Origin: Bimastos eiseni
Lineage: Eukaryota > Annelida > Clitellata > Crassiclitellata > Lumbricidae
Assembly (NCBI GenBank): GCA_959347315.1
Contig: OY365818.1
Span: forward strand, 1,625,964-1,689,963
DNA: 64,000 bases
Direction: 5' to 3'
A program made the position numbers and the translations under genes. Below are positions 11,050-22,789 of the stretch, piece by piece; within the stretch, counting starts at the first letter, position 1; every line of letters begins with the position of its first letter. The notes below the pieces were generated by a model. That model saw only the letters and a program-made list of their open reading frames with translations. It ran no database searches and was not told where the DNA came from.

Positions 11050-11500
11050 TTAAACCTTCACAATAACTTGTTTTATTTTACTAACACAGCCATTCGTAAA
11101 TTTTCCATCAAAAGTAAACGTTAATGAATCAACCGGTCTCAAGAAACCAACAGTGATGTTCTCTTGAAGTATACATTCTACCTCCGATGACATCATCACG
11201 GTTGTTATAATTATATTCATCATTATGGACCTGGTGTGTTTCCACGGCAACCACCACGATGACGTCACAGATACCTCATTCGTCTGATGATTCAATGTTG
11301 TAACGAAAATTGTGCGGACTCCTTCCTATCTTTGTCCTTGGGAAACTTGCGTGTTTTTCTATTAATGTTGACAATAACGGCCATTACTATCCAGGAATAA
11401 GAGTTTCGACCGATCACAGAGAACGCTACCAACTCCAGCGGAATTTTGATCACGGGAAATGGTCGGTTTTGACGCTTATTCAAACATAAGATACTAAACA
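11050..11500 (-). pseudogene. Transmembrane-like exon block, segment B copy
   Basis: This is the inverted counterpart of 840-1263. The - strand frame is open from 11501 to 11292 and contains PVIKIPLELVAFSVIGRNSY, then SWIVMAVIVNI and a basic stretch (NRKTRKFPKDKDRKE). A second open frame, 11295-11050, contains VSVTSSWWLPWK. This copy is more intact than the one at 840. The hydrophobic-then-basic pattern suggests a membrane-proximal exon, but no donor/acceptor pair is convincing and the family is not recognised. Confidence 0.4.
11238..11267 (-). promoter_or_regulatory. X-box motif plus CRE, conserved pair
   Basis: GTTTCCACGGCAAC (11238-11251) fits the RFX X-box with one change. It is followed after 8 bp by TGACGTCA (11260-11267). 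The same pair and spacing occur inverted at 1061-1090. It lies about 1 kb upstream of the ORF at 12292. Confidence 0.45.
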
Positions 11501-11879
11501 TCTATCGCTTCTGTACTGCTTTAGGATAAAACTTGCTGTCAATATTAGGTCTGCCAGCGGGCCGCACTTTGGGGAACCCTGCATCCGACAATGGTAATCG
11601 CACTTCTGCGCTCGCACAAGTAAAATAACGCGGAAACTAACTTATTCACAGGCTCGTGACCTAAACAAACTCGAAATAGCCTATACAGATCAAACTCCAG
11701 AGAGTCAGACAAACAATAAATTTGAGGGAACCGTATTGGGCCCCCAATCAACTTAACGAGAAGTATTGTTTACAGTTGCACGAATTATAGGATTTATATC
11801 CTTCTAAATGTTACAACAACAACGTCATCATCGCCGTCATCACCACTAACATCATCATCATCACCGCCCTCCACCACAA

Positions 11880-12175
<296 letters not shown>

Positions 12176-12291
12176 TGAATGAATGAATTAATGAATGAAT
12201 GAATGAATGAAAGTTTAACAGAGAGGCCAATGAACGTGTTTGTCTTCTTTCTTCCAGGCTCTTAATTACAGCCACCTCTAACAGACAAAGG

Positions 12292-13254
12292 ATGCATTCA
12301 ATTCTTTTGTTAGCCCTGATCAGGCATGTCATTGTTGCTACGGAACCAATCACCAGATACCCCGTTTCGTATCAACTTCCGGTCGGCATCGAGAAAACAA
12401 AGAACCCGGAACAAGACTCAAAGAAACACGACACAAGAAGCAACGTCACTCACCTCGCTCTTGTTCGCGTTCTATTGGCGAAGCCAGACAAGAATGAAAC
12501 CTTACGAAAGGAGTTTCAAGAGGCTGGGCGAACAACTACAGAGGAAGCCAAGACGGCGAGGTACTTGCGATCGCTGGGAACTTACGCCAACATATCACGT
12601 AATCAAACTGTACTTTATTTTGGGCAGAAGATCGAAGCCAATTTTTCTGAAACTGGGTTTAGAAAACGGACAGCAACGTTGCTGCGCAATATCAGTGAAG
12701 TTGACTGGTCTAATTCTTTCGAACTTAGCAATCAAACTTACTATGAAATCATCGGCGAATTTCCAACAGATTTTCAGTCTCTCTTGTTGGCAACCGATGT
12801 GAGTGAAAAGGAATTGCTACTGGCATACGCGAACGCGAGCAGCGACAGAAATGACATTGCAAAATGCCTGGAAAAGTACAACCATGCGAGGCAAAACGAG
12901 AGAACACTGCTGAAGATTGTACTGGAAAAATCGGGAAGAAAGGTGGATGATCTTGCAGTTGGATATAAGGTCCTGAGGAGAGGAGTGGCGTGGAGTCACG
13001 TTAGGCTGAGCAAAGACCTGAGGCAGTTTTTCGAAACACCTTCCGTTCTTCTGAGGCAATACGAGACCGTCAAAGGAAACGAAAAAGATTTAATCATCGA
13101 CCGAGATCTGAGAAGTCCAGTGCTTCATTTGAAAAGGAGATCCGCTGAACAGCGGGATACCATACTAAACATCGAAACCACAACACTGGCAACAAAATCA
13201 TTATTACAAAGTACAGTACACGTTGTTTTTAATAGTCATCATTACTTGTATTAA
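12292..13254 (+). CDS. Secreted or membrane-tethered glycoprotein, copy B (novel family)
   Basis: A 320-codon ORF paralogous to the one at 2019, with the same acceptor (AG at 12256-12257), leader and start. The signal-like N-terminus is MHSILLLALIRHVIVATEP. All eight sequons and the single cysteine are kept. By eye the DNA is identical to copy A over about 470 bp (12363-12836). The shared part shows about ten amino-acid changes, clustered at residues 22-23 and around 198-227. After the shared HLKRRS-EQ the two copies part abruptly. Copy B ends without the hydrophobic tail of copy A (…STVHVVFNSHHYLY), so it is probably secreted if translated as is. Function unknown. Confidence 0.6.
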   Translation: MHSILLLALIRHVIVATEPITRYPVSYQLPVGIEKTKNPEQDSKKHDTRSNVTHLALVRVLLAKPDKNETLRKEFQEAGRTTTEEAKTARYLRSLGTYANISRNQTVLYFGQKIEANFSETGFRKRTATLLRNISEVDWSNSFELSNQTYYEIIGEFPTDFQSLLLATDVSEKELLLAYANASSDRNDIAKCLEKYNHARQNERTLLKIVLEKSGRKVDDLAVGYKVLRRGVAWSHVRLSKDLRQFFETPSVLLRQYETVKGNEKDLIIDRDLRSPVLHLKRRSAEQRDTILNIETTTLATKSLLQSTVHVVFNSHHYLY

Positions 13255-13500
13255 TATAATTATTTTCAATTGCATGTTCTTTAAAATTTGGTATTTTATT
13301 GTCATTATTTTTATTATGGTTATTATCATTATTAATATTATTAGGCCTATTATCATTTTTCATGCCCTGAGGTACATATGAACCCTCTGGGACCATAAAA
13401 CTAATCTAATATGTTGGTTGTCTGGAATGGCCCTATTAATCGATCTCCTGAACGACGAAAGCATCATTATAGGTGTAATTAAAGACTAAGGCACGCTACA
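13255..13500. other. AT-rich flank of ORF B
   Basis: ATT-rich simple sequence (13290-13360), with no gene. Confidence 0.5.
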
Positions 13501-13504
13501 AGTA

Positions 13505-13611
13505 CGCCGCCCTCCACCGTCGTTATCATCATCATCGTCGTAGTCGTCATCGTTATCGTCATTGTCGTCTTCGCCGCAGCCGCCGCCGTCACCACCATCA
13601 CCACCACCACC

Positions 13612-13645
<34 letters not shown>

Positions 13646-13680
13646 TCATCATAATCAGCATCACCTATCATCATCACTCA
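13505..13680 (+). repeat. CAT/CGT/CAC trinucleotide microsatellite
   Basis: A compound array of CATs, CGTs and CACs. The Asp- or Met-rich - strand frames are repeat artefacts. Confidence 0.9.
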
Positions 13681-13689
13681 TCATCTCCT

Positions 13690-15167
13690 CGCTGAAAATG
13701 TTACTAGTATGATTTCATCCAGATGTAGAAATGATTACTCAGGCACTTTGATACTAAAGCCAAAAGATCGTCTCTCCAAATGTGCTGCTCAGTAGATCCC
13801 CAAATGCCACGACGTCGAAACGTTGTGTGCAAATCGACAAGCGCTGGAAAAGACCACTATTTCGGCCACGAGCCCCGGCGGTCCACGCAGTTGACGCCAA
13901 ATAGGCTAATGATGCCCTCCTGGTTCCGAGTCCTTCATCCCTGATAGGGGCGACGCTCGCAGCCACTGCATGTCACTCAGGTCATTGCTGGGATTCATTT
14001 CCAGGCATGTTGGATACGACTAAATGATGTCTACTGTACTCGGTCATTTCTCAAGCTCCCTTGGTGTCAGTCAAAGTCATGCTATGTCCTCAAATGTGTT
14101 GTCTATCCTGCGTAGTCTGCCTTTCTTTATTTCTACTTTTTTCGATTCGTCCATGTAGTGCTTTGTGTGCGAGTCTGTCAATCGGTCAATTCTCTCTGCA
14201 CGGCCAAATCATCGGAGCATTTTTGAAGCCACTGTTGTCTGGTAGAGCTGTATGGATATACGTAATGATTGTCTCATCTCATAGTAAGCAAAGAGCGGCT
14301 TCTCAAACGATGTAACCCTCTGAGCCAATCAGAAGCCTAGGTTTCTAGCGCAGTCGTGTGATAATGTGAATACCCACCTGTCACAGAGTTCCATCCTTGT
14401 TCGGATTATCAAAGACGGGCTCCTCTTGACTATCACTCAAGTCGATGTTCATATAAGAAACTTTAATAAAAAAGGAAATTAATATGTACATCGAAGATAT
14501 AATAGATTATCAAATGTTGACGAGAACGGCAGCGACGTGTCCCATGTCTCTACTCGACACCAATCAGAGGATCCTTACTGTTCTGTCCCACAGGTATTTA
14601 TACTACGCCTAAGATCCTCTATTCACCTTTGGTGGGTGACCTTTGATGATGGACAACAAACGAATCCGCACGGGGGTTGATTGCCTCGACATCGCGTTAG
14701 AGTATATTCAGTCTCACGACGGCGTGCGTGTGTGTGTGTGTAATAAGTTTATTTAACAACGCATCCATGACAAGGATGATATGAAGCGTGCATTCATAAC
14801 GGTTCTGTTGAACGGAATGTTGGCGCTCGGGAACTGGTTTGGTCTGACCCAGCGCCTCTTCTGTCGTTCCACGTCTGCGTGCGCACAGGTGATCACCTCC
14901 GGTCGTTGATTGACCCAGCCATCAGGGTCTTCAATAGAGGTCATCTGTGTCATTGCGGTCATCCGACATTCACCTGTTGCCTCCCATCGCGATGCCAACC
15001 CAACCTCTTGTTCTAGAATACTGGCAGTCGACCCATCGTCGTCCAAGTGCAGATCTGGGGCAGAATAGCTTGAATGCTTGATGATTGAATCATATTATAT
15101 TTCTACCTAATTATAATTCTTTTGCAGCCGTGTCATAACCACTCTCATGTTGTTTTTTTTGTTTTAG
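13690..15167. other. Spacer of segment B before the transmembrane exon
   Basis: No gene is assigned. 13780-13980 (with GAAACGTTGTGTGCAAATCG) looks like an old repeat fragment. 14190-14275 aligns with 3465-3500 and 3740-3765 of segment A. 15075-15167 aligns with the intron before the exon at 3916. Confidence 0.4.
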
Positions 15168-17590
15168 CTTTTATGAGTCTCCCAGGATATGCCGGCTACA
15201 TATCGTGTCTTTTAATTATTATTTTCGCCATAGTAGGATTCTCGTAAGTATTATTTTGAATTACCAAGGTCATACTATATAACCGACGTCATACTTTTTT
15301 ACCAAGGTCATTCATTGTAACCAAGGCCATTCTATCCCACCAAGACCGTGCTTTCTTACCGACATAATATTTTCTTGCCAAGATCCAAGGTAATACTTTC
15401 GAGTATGTGCATAGTCTAAGTTTATATTTATATATATATAACGATTGTCTTTTGTTTATTGATTTACGATAACGTAACTATTTAGAGCCTCTTGTGTTCT
15501 AGTTCAGGGACGTCAATCCCCTTCCCTGAGTGACGGAGGCAAACGGAAGGATTTGCCTCATCACTAAAAGGGGTATTGATGCTCCTGAACTAGAGGAAGT
15601 ATAAGAAGTGTCAGGAATTCAAGAAATTCTCCTTATAATAAAAATCTAGTTCCCTTCTTCCTACCTGAAACCGGAGGCATTTGCCTCCGGACTCCTCTGA
15701 TCAAGTTCTCCCATTCCAGGTGGGGTAGAGAGGTGGTTAGATGCCATTGCGATCAGACAAATACATCCAAACGAAAACAGCCATCTGTAATCGAATGACT
15801 TGCGTAATTTTTAACGTTTTTAAGATTCATCATGTCTCGTTAGGTATTGTCCATATCGTTTCATCGTACGAATCAGCTTATAAGTACAGCGAATAGACCA
15901 ATGAACGTGCATGTGCTTCCTCTAAAAGCATTGTGTGAACTCTTCAGGTGCACTGCAAACTTTGTGTTCTTGAAGCACAAAGAAAGGAAGAAAGCAGCAA
16001 ACGAAAAGGTGAATCTGAGATCTTTTTCTTCCTGCTCTCTTCCTTTTCCACGTCCTCTCTATCTTCCTATTCCAATCCTACTTCTCTTTCCGCTTCCTCC
16101 GCCTTCTCCTCATTCCTCCTGCTCATTCTCTCTTCTGCTTCCTCCTCTCCTACTTCTTCTTCCTCTTATAGTCTTCATCTTTTTCCTTCATTTTTTCCTG
16201 CTTCTTCTTCCGCCTCTCTTTCCCCCTCTTCTGCTTAACTGTCATTATTCCCAAGTCGATCAAGAATCTGATTAAATGGAGAATTAATTTATTAATTCGT
16301 AAATGCATCGTGGTCTGTTTGTTTCTTTTGCACGGTAGACACCTCTGAAGCCACCGAAGGATAAGGACAAGGAGGTGAATTTTCTTCCTCTTCCCATACC
16401 TTTTCTGCTTCCTGACCTCTTCCTTTTCTACGTCATCTCTATCTTCCTTTTCCAATCTTGCTTCCTTTTCCGCTTCCTCCTCCTCCTCCTGCCTCTTCCT
16501 CCTCCTCTTCCTGTTTTTCTCTTCCGCTTCCTCTCCTACATCTTCTTCCTATTTTAGGTCTTCATCTTTTTCTTTCATTTTTCCTGCTTCCTCTTCTACA
16601 TATCTCTTTCCGCCTCTTCTTCTTAACTGTCATTAATCCCAAGTCGATCAAGAATCTGATTAAATGGAAACTTAATTTATTAATTCGTACATGCATCGTG
16701 ATCTGTTTGTTTCTTTTGCACGGTAAACACCTCTGAAGCCACTGGAGGATAAGGACAAGGAGGTGAATTTTCTTCCTCTTCCCATACCTTTTCTGCTTCC
16801 TGATCTCTTCTTTTTCTACGTCATCTCTATCTTCCTTTTCCAATCTTGCTTCCTTTTCCGCTTCCTCCTCCTCCTCCTCCTCATTCCTCCTCTTCCTGTT
16901 TTTCTCTTCCGCTTCCTCTCCTACTTCTTCTTCCTCTTTTAGGTCTTCATCTTTTTCTTTCATTTTTCCTGCTTCCTCTTCTACGTATCTCTTTCCGCCT
17001 CTTCTTCTTAACTGTCATTAATCCCAAGTTGATCAAGAATCTGATTAAATGGAGAATTAATTTATTAATTTGTACATGCATCATGGTCTGTTTGTTTCTT
17101 TTGCACGGTAGGCACCTCTGAAGCCACTGGAGGATAAGGACAAGGAGGTGAATTTTCTTCCTCTTCCCGTACGTTTACTTCTTCCTGATATCTTCTTTTT
17201 CCACGTCATCTCTAGCTTTCTTTTCCAATCCTACTTCCTTTTCCACCTCCTCCTCATTCCTCCTCTTCCACTTTCTCTCTCTTGCTTCCGCCTCTCCTAC
17301 TTCTTCTTCCTCTTTTAGGTCTTCATCTTTTTCTTTCATTTTTCCTGCTTCTTCTTCTGCCTCTCTTTCCTCCTCTTCTGCTTAACTGTCATTATTCCCA
17401 AGTCGATCAAGAATCTGATTAAGAGGAGAATTAATTTATTAATTCGTACATGCATCGTGGTCTGTTTGTTTTGTTTGCACGGTAGTCACATCTGAAGCCA
17501 CTGGAGGATAAGGACAAGGAGGTGACTCCCAGTTGGACAAGCTATGCAAAGGAGTCTGATGTAAGTTTTAGCTACTGGCGAATTAATTAG
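15168..17590 (+). CDS. Transmembrane and cytoplasmic exons of segment B
   Basis: Paralog of 3916-6059. Exon 15168-15243 (acceptor TTGTTTTAG, donor GTAAGT) encodes SLPGYAGYISCLLIIIFAIV then GF. Exon 15948-16008 encodes CTANFVFLKHKERKKAANEK. Mini-exons 16339-16374 (TPLKPPKDKDKE) and 17112-17147 (APLKPLEDKDKE) have intact AG/GT sites. The copy at 16727-16762 has lost its acceptor (GTAA). The last copy, 17486-17590 (SHLKPLEDKDKE), reads on through the old donor position to a TAG at 17588-17590. All exons are phase-compatible, so the tail could carry one to three copies of the 12-residue unit. The transmembrane sequence differs greatly from segment A although the exon structure is the same. The extracellular partner exon is not resolved. 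Confidence 0.55.
15266..15392 (+). repeat. Decayed intronic minisatellite, homologous to 4005-4250
   Basis: About six degenerate units of ACCAAGGTCATACTTTCTT follow the transmembrane-exon donor, at the same relative place as in segment A. Confidence 0.6.
15495..15600. repeat. Short terminal-inverted-repeat (foldback) element
   Basis: CTAGTTCAGGGACGTCAATC near 15502 pairs with GGTATTGATGCTCCTGAACTAG near 15592, with about 50 bp between the arms. Non-coding and MITE-like. Confidence 0.55.
15662..15705. repeat. Hairpin with GGAGGCA arms
   Basis: CCGGAGGCATTTGCCTCCGG is a perfect palindrome preceded by CCTGAAA. A related hairpin with the same flank occurs inverted at 56322-56360. Confidence 0.55.
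16010..17525 (+). repeat. Tandem array of about 380-bp units, each with a 36-nt mini-exon
   Basis: Each unit has a long pyrimidine tract, a conserved word (CCCAAGTCGATCAAGAATCT), the stretch GTTTGTTTCTTTTGCACGG, and then the acceptor and a 36-nt exon. Exon copies start at 16339, 16727, 17112 and 17486, spaced 388, 385 and 374 bp. Segment A has a single copy (5890-5990). Confidence 0.85.
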
Positions 17591-17990
17591 TGTTTTCGCC
17601 CTCCAAAGAAGCTGAGGGCATTTCTTTTAGGCGATTGTGCACGACCCTTAGAATAAATTTGAATTAGCTGGATCGTGTTATTATATCGACAAAGGTGACT
17701 ATCTATAATTAAAGTATATAATAGTAGTGTAGTTCAGTCATTTTGTCGTCACTTGAAAATTACGACCGGATATTTCCGATGGATGGTTCTAACTATGAGT
17801 TCCCCCGACGTAACTGTCCGTTGAAGTTACTGATTGACGGGCTGAATAATTGATCCATCAATTTTTTGATTGAATCGGTCAATTGATTGATTGATTGGTT
17901 GATCGGTCGATTGACTAATTGATTGAGTGTTTCATTGGCTGGTCATTGGGTCGGTTGGTTCGCTAGTTGGTTGGTTTGTAGAACCAATAG
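17591..17990 (+). other. 3' flank of segment B tail exon, then GATT repeats
   Basis: 17591-17800 aligns with the 3' flank at 6075-6260. From 17830 the DNA is a degenerate TTGATTGATTGG run. Confidence 0.5.
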
Positions 17991-18150
17991 TTGAGTCTCA
18001 TTTGAACACGCCATGCTAGGGAGTCTGGGACTGAAGTGATTCTTGGCAACTGAAGAATTTGTCAGTATTATCGCCCCCAAAGATGCTAGGGACGTTTATG
18101 TTTAGCAATCGTGCAAGAATCTTATAATTGATTCGAATTTGCTGCGTCCT
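17990..18150 (+). pseudogene. Decayed copy of the tail exon 3' part
   Basis: GAGTCTCATTTG…CACGCCATGCTAGGGAGTCTG and TTGGCAACTGAAGAATTTGTCAG align with the last exon and 3' UTR of segment A (6013-6090). The upstream exon part is missing. Confidence 0.45.
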
Positions 18151-18454
18151 GCTCAATCGGCCAATTGATTGATTGATCGATCGATTGATTCTTCGATTGG
18201 TTGGTTGATGGACTGATTGATCAACTGATTGATTGATTCATTGATTGTTCTATCGATTTATGGATTGGTTGGTTGGTCTACCAGATCATTCTCAAAATTA
18301 TCGATTGTTCTGTAAATATCATTCTTAGGATAAGTAATTCATCAGTACTTGAAGACAGTCAAAAGGCAATCATAATCTTGAAGTTTGGGAAGTGGAGACG
18401 GCGAGGGAGGAGGCATGTCATGCGCCGTTATATACGCCTCATGTTACGCCTCTG

Positions 18455-18562
18455 TTCAGACTGTCCTTCTCAGCCGAGGGTTAGGCCGGGAGCGCCTATG
18501 AGTAGATATCTTGAAGGGGCGCTATATCAAATATTTTTGATTAATTGATTGATATACACCGA
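18455..18562 (+). mobile_element. SINE 3' end with GGCGCTATATCAAA tail
   Basis: GGAGCGCCTATGAGTAGATATCTTGAAGGGGCGCTATATC, then TTGATT repeats. The same 3' end occurs at 34865-34920, 24500-24560 and 39540-39590. Confidence 0.6.
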
Positions 18563-18654
18563 GGCTAAGCAAGCGAAGTTGTTTGCACTTCATAGCTCGT
18601 TCCCATGGCTGCTACTTGTTATTGCACGACGGATGGTTTCTAGCTATATGTTCA

Positions 18655-18960
18655 CCCTTCCTCCTTCTTCTCCTCCTCCTCTTCTTCCTCTTCTTCTTCA
18701 TCCTCCTCCTCCTAATCTTCTTCTCAATCTTCTTCTCTTCTTCTTTTTTCTCCTTTTTCTTCTTCTTCTTCGTTTCTTCTTCTTCTTCATCTTTTTCGTC
18801 TTCCTCCTCCGGCTACTTCCTCTTATTGTTCTTCCTCCTTCTTCTCCTCTTATTTCTCCTTCTCCTCCACTTCTTCTTGTTCCTTCGTCTTCTTTCTCTT
18901 CTTCTTTCACTTCTTACCTTCATCCTTTATATCCTGCTCCTCTTTTACCTTATTTTTGTC
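18655..18960 (+). repeat. CTT/CTC polypyrimidine tract
   Basis: About 300 bp of C/T only, homologous in position to the tracts that precede the tail exons at 5955 and 16339. All ORFs across it are compositional. Confidence 0.85.
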
Positions 18961-19049
18961 ATCATTCCCAAGTCAATCAAAAATCGATTCAAAGATGACG
19001 ATCAATTATATAGATGAACTTGAAAATGTATCATAATCTGTTTGCCTGT

Positions 19050-19400
19050 TTTGCACGCTGCACATCTGAGTAGAAGAGGGATGAAAAGAAGAGGGATGAA
19101 AAGAAGGATGACAACTGAGGACAAGTCCTACTTAGGCAAGCGATACAAAAGACTCTGCGACAGCCAGGAGTTTTGGCAGCTGGAAAACTTGTTCTGGTTA
19201 TCGCATCCAATGTATAATCTCGCGAGGTTTCTTTTTGACAGTCCTGCGTGAACGTTTTAGTAGATTCGAATTTGATGGTTCGTGATATATCGACAGCCAC
19301 TGATTGCTGTCTAGATTTAAATAAAAGAGTCAAATTTCTGTCATTTGTCGTCACCTTGAGAATTACAACCGAACTGACGGACTGACAAACTGAGTAATGA
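19050..19400 (+). pseudogene. Fourth, diverged copy of the tail exon and 3' UTR
   Basis: TTTTGCACGCTGCACATCTGAG aligns with the acceptor and exon start at 17475-17490, but the acceptor is lost (CTGC) and a stop follows. GGCAGCTGGAAAACTTGTTC and TTTGTCGTCACCTTGAGAATTAC match the 3' UTR at 6065 and 6218. A doubled word, AGAGGGATGAAAAG, encodes basic/acidic repeats like the functional tail. Confidence 0.5.
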
Positions 19401-19685
19401 TCAGTTGATTCGTTGAATCGATTAGTTGACTGATCGATATATATATATTTATTGATTGATTGATTTACTTGTTGATTGATTGATTGTTTGATTGATTGAT
19501 TGATCAGCTTTTGAAATTAATGTGGCTAAGTTAGTATGTATAAGCAGTATGTACTTTATTGAACAGCCTGCAAACGTACTGTGGGAACATCAAATATAAA
19601 CAATCAAAGAATGTAGAATCGCAAAATTAAATAATTAATAATTAAAGTAAGCAATTGCAAATCAGGTCTTCATGGATGCACAGTG

Positions 19686-20015
19686 TGGCTCAGTGGCAGA
19701 TCGGTTAGAGCGATCGGCCCGTAACGTTCACTGTGCGCTGAGCGAGCGGGTTCGACCCTCGTCCGGGGAGTCACTGTGTAGGGACCTTGATCAAGTCCTT
19801 TGAGCACAATTACTCTGCAGTAAAACTGCAATTACGCCGTCGAGGCGTGTGTGCACTTCTGAGCAAAAAATGTGTTCTGACATAGTCACTCGTCAATTTT
19901 CCCTTATAACTAAATGCTTAACTAATCAGCAAGATGTAAAGATATCTTGCACCTGATTATCTCCAAAGGCTAGTGACACGACGCTACATCTATAGGGACT
20001 TTTCACTCCTGTTCA
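19686..20015 (+). mobile_element. tRNA-derived SINE, copy 1
   Basis: A Pol III A box-like stretch (TGGCTCAGTGG…) and B box (GGTTCGACCCT) are followed by a body containing GTCACTGTGTAGGGACCTTG and CTGCAATTACGCCG. The same head and body occur at 40932-41165. It is not a tRNA gene, because the anticodon arm is expanded and there is a long shared body. Confidence 0.8.
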
Positions 20016-20065
20016 TAATAGGTTCTTGGTTAGAGTAGAGCACAATCGCAAGGGCGCTGGCTCTG

Positions 20066-20135
20066 TCACTTTCTCTCTCATTCTCTCTGTCTCTGTCTCT
20101 CTTTCTGTCTCTGTCTGTCTGTCTGTCTCTTTCTT

Positions 20136-20171
<36 letters not shown>

Positions 20172-20222
20172 ATCTCTGTCTCTGGTTGTCTGTCTCTCTC
20201 TATCTATCTCTCCCTCTTGTCT
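20066..20222 (+). repeat. CT/CTGT microsatellite
   Basis: Tetranucleotide CTCT/CTGT runs. Confidence 0.9.
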
Positions 20223-20229
20223 TCCACCC

Positions 20230-20745
20230 TGCTCTACTCATACGCACATAATGCGCTCTGCTATGTTAGAGCAACCTCTGTCATCTTACAACAACTCAGC
20301 CTTCTTCGCAGACTCATTCCTCGAATTGTTCAGATCCATCTGGATTTGCAAATTCCTCCGTCAGGTCCGAGGGTAGCCTTCGTAGATCGCTTGCGTGTCG
20401 GACCGTCTTCTGTATTCATCCGCCTTACGCGACAAATAACCAAAACCGATAATCGTGTATCCATACGCGTCGTTTGAAGTCCGGCTTCTAAAACTGAAAA
20501 AGCTTTCCGTCGATGCTGCGAGATTTGAAGACGAGATCTCGGGGACTCTCGCAGTCGCCGCATGTTGACGACAGATGTCTATAGGAGGTCGTGTGAAGTG
20601 GTCGGCTAATAGAACAGAGGGTGCGAGCCGGAAATTGTCAAAACAGGATGGAAGGCAGGAGGCATTCTGTATGGACAGGTCATCACAAATCAATTGGAGA
20701 CGCTTCGTTTGGTATAGTATAGAGCGAGATAGCGAGATAGCCAAG
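20230..20745. other. Unique-looking sequence, no gene recognised
   Basis: Overlapping open frames on both strands (for example - strand 20744-20361) show no family motifs. The word GTTGACGACAGATGTCTATAGGAGGTCGTGTGAAGTG (20563) recurs in altered form near 21008, so part of it is repeated. Confidence 0.35.
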
Positions 20746-20749
20746 AGAG

Positions 20750-21157
20750 CGACAGACGGATAGACAGACAGACAAATAGACAGAAAGAAAGACAGACAGA
20801 TAGACAGACAGATAGATAGATAGATAGATTTATAGATTTATAGATAGAGAGATTGATATACAGATAGAGAAACAAGCAGACAATCAGAGGAGATGACAAC
20901 AGGCTTACAGAGAGATATAAAGATATATCGGTAGACATACATGGAGGTAGATAGGCAGACGGATGGGTAGGCGGACACGATGTCGAGGAATCTTATAGTC
21001 GCCCAAGGTTGACAGCAGATGTCGCCAGGTCGCGTGAAGTGATCCATAACAGCCAAACAGACAAACATACACTTTGACAGATAATTGTTAACAGGCGTAA
21101 AGACGGCGCGAGGATAGACAGCTAGCAACTTACTTACAATCAGACAGTCGGACGGCA

Positions 21158-21195
<38 letters not shown>
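20750..21195 (+). repeat. GACA/GATA tetranucleotide microsatellites
   Basis: Compound AGAC and AGAT arrays at 20750-20870 and 21140-21200, with diverged sequence between. Confidence 0.9.
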
Positions 21196-21196
<1 letters not shown>

Positions 21197-22310
21197 TAGC
21201 AGACACACTCGTGCATTCATCAGTTGACCACTAGGGAGGTCAATACCTGGATGGCAAGAAGACAAATGAACTTACTTATTGGTCGGTGACATTGTCCACT
21301 CTGACAGCTGACCACTAGTCACTCCAAGAACCGACGACTGGTCATGCCGAGAAATAGCCACTCATTGCTCTTGGTCTGAGAGCCACAGTCTCTCTTAGAA
21401 CTTAGTTCATACATAATATGATCACTTATCACTATCAATAACTGACCTGCATATGTGGTCAATATGATTCCTCTTAACGAATTGGCCGAACTGGCCGCTG
21501 GTGAACTGACCACAGCGAGAAATGACCAATGGACTCTGAAAAATGACCAGGCTTCTCATGCTTGACCGCAAGGTCAGAGAAACCAAATGGTTTGAGGTAT
21601 GATTAGGCATGGATTGAGAAAGATTTGAAGCCGTATGCCGGTCACGTGAGACGGGAATTACGAGACGATGGGCGGGTAAAATATGGAATTGGAGTGTTAG
21701 GAATGCGGAAGTGGTCACAGAAGAAGAAGGATCAAAGCGAAGACGATATGAGAAGGAAGCATTTCGGATTGAAGCGTTGTCGGGCTCAATGCGATTTATA
21801 CATGTATCGATTGGCCATGGGTGGAATAAGACTCAATGTTATTTAAGCAAGGCCGGATGGAATAAAACTCCTTTACATCATCATCGTCATCATCATCATC
21901 GACATCGTTGTCGTCTTCGTCTTCGTCGTCGTCATCGTCATTATCAGTCTAAGCACAAGCGCATGCGTCTTCTTTCGGGTCATCATTGATTCGATAAGAG
22001 CGTCACGTGCCTGCATGCGATGAATCTCTTCTCCGATTCAAAGGCTCAACTGATGCGATCGAACTCCCACTCCCTCCCGTTACAACCCCCTTCTCTTCAC
22101 CCTCTCAACCGGGCGCCCAGCCTTGTCCGGCCCAGAGGCGGACGGGAGCCAGCGACCCTGCGTTTCTATCCCCCTCAACGATCGGATTCTTTACGGTTTC
22201 TGTCGCTTCAGCCTATTTTAGGGTTTCATCGGGATTACGATTGGGTTAATGACCTCCATCGGGTCTTTGTCATCCGTTGGAAACCAAAGAATGAATTGAG
22301 ATTGATCGAT
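21196..22310. other. Spacer without a supported gene
   Basis: 21215-21560 is a loose series of about 40-50 bp phrases containing TGACCACT/TGACCAAT words, probably an old minisatellite. 21875-21945 is a CAT/CGT run. Remaining open frames have no recognisable motif. Confidence 0.4.
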
Positions 22311-22349
22311 TGATATTTAGATAGGTATAACGATAGAAGGAATGATATA

Positions 22350-22744
22350 TGCATACAAATAGATGGATGGATGGATGGATGAATGAATGACTGGATGAAT
22401 GAATGAATGAATGAATGAATGGATGAATGAATGAATGAATGGATGGATGAATGGATGGGTGGATGGATGAATGGATGGATGGATGGATGGATGGATGAAT
22501 GAATGAATGAATGAATGAATGAATGGATGGATGGATGAATGGATGGATGGATGGATGGATGGATGAATGAATGGATGGATGAATGGATGGATGGATGGAT
22601 GAATGGATGGATAATTAGATAGGTATGTGGGTAGGTGCATGTAGGTAGATGGATGGATGGGTGGATGCATAGATGTATAGATAGATAGATAGATAGATGT
22701 ATAGATAGATAGATAGATGTATAGATAGATAGATAGATAGATAT

Positions 22745-22782
<38 letters not shown>

Positions 22783-22785
22783 GCC
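22350..22785 (+). repeat. GGAT/GAAT/AGAT tetranucleotide array
   Basis: About 430 bp of compound tetranucleotides. The Ile/His/Ser-rich - strand frames are artefacts. Confidence 0.95.
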
Positions 22786-22789
22786 CGCC

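Noticed and set aside
19686..19780. tRNA gene
   Set aside because: A and B boxes are present, but there is no foldable cloverleaf and a shared body follows, so it is a SINE. The same applies to 40932 and 45465.
20361..20744. 127-codon - strand frame as a gene
   Set aside because: Several equally long frames overlap on both strands and none shows family features.
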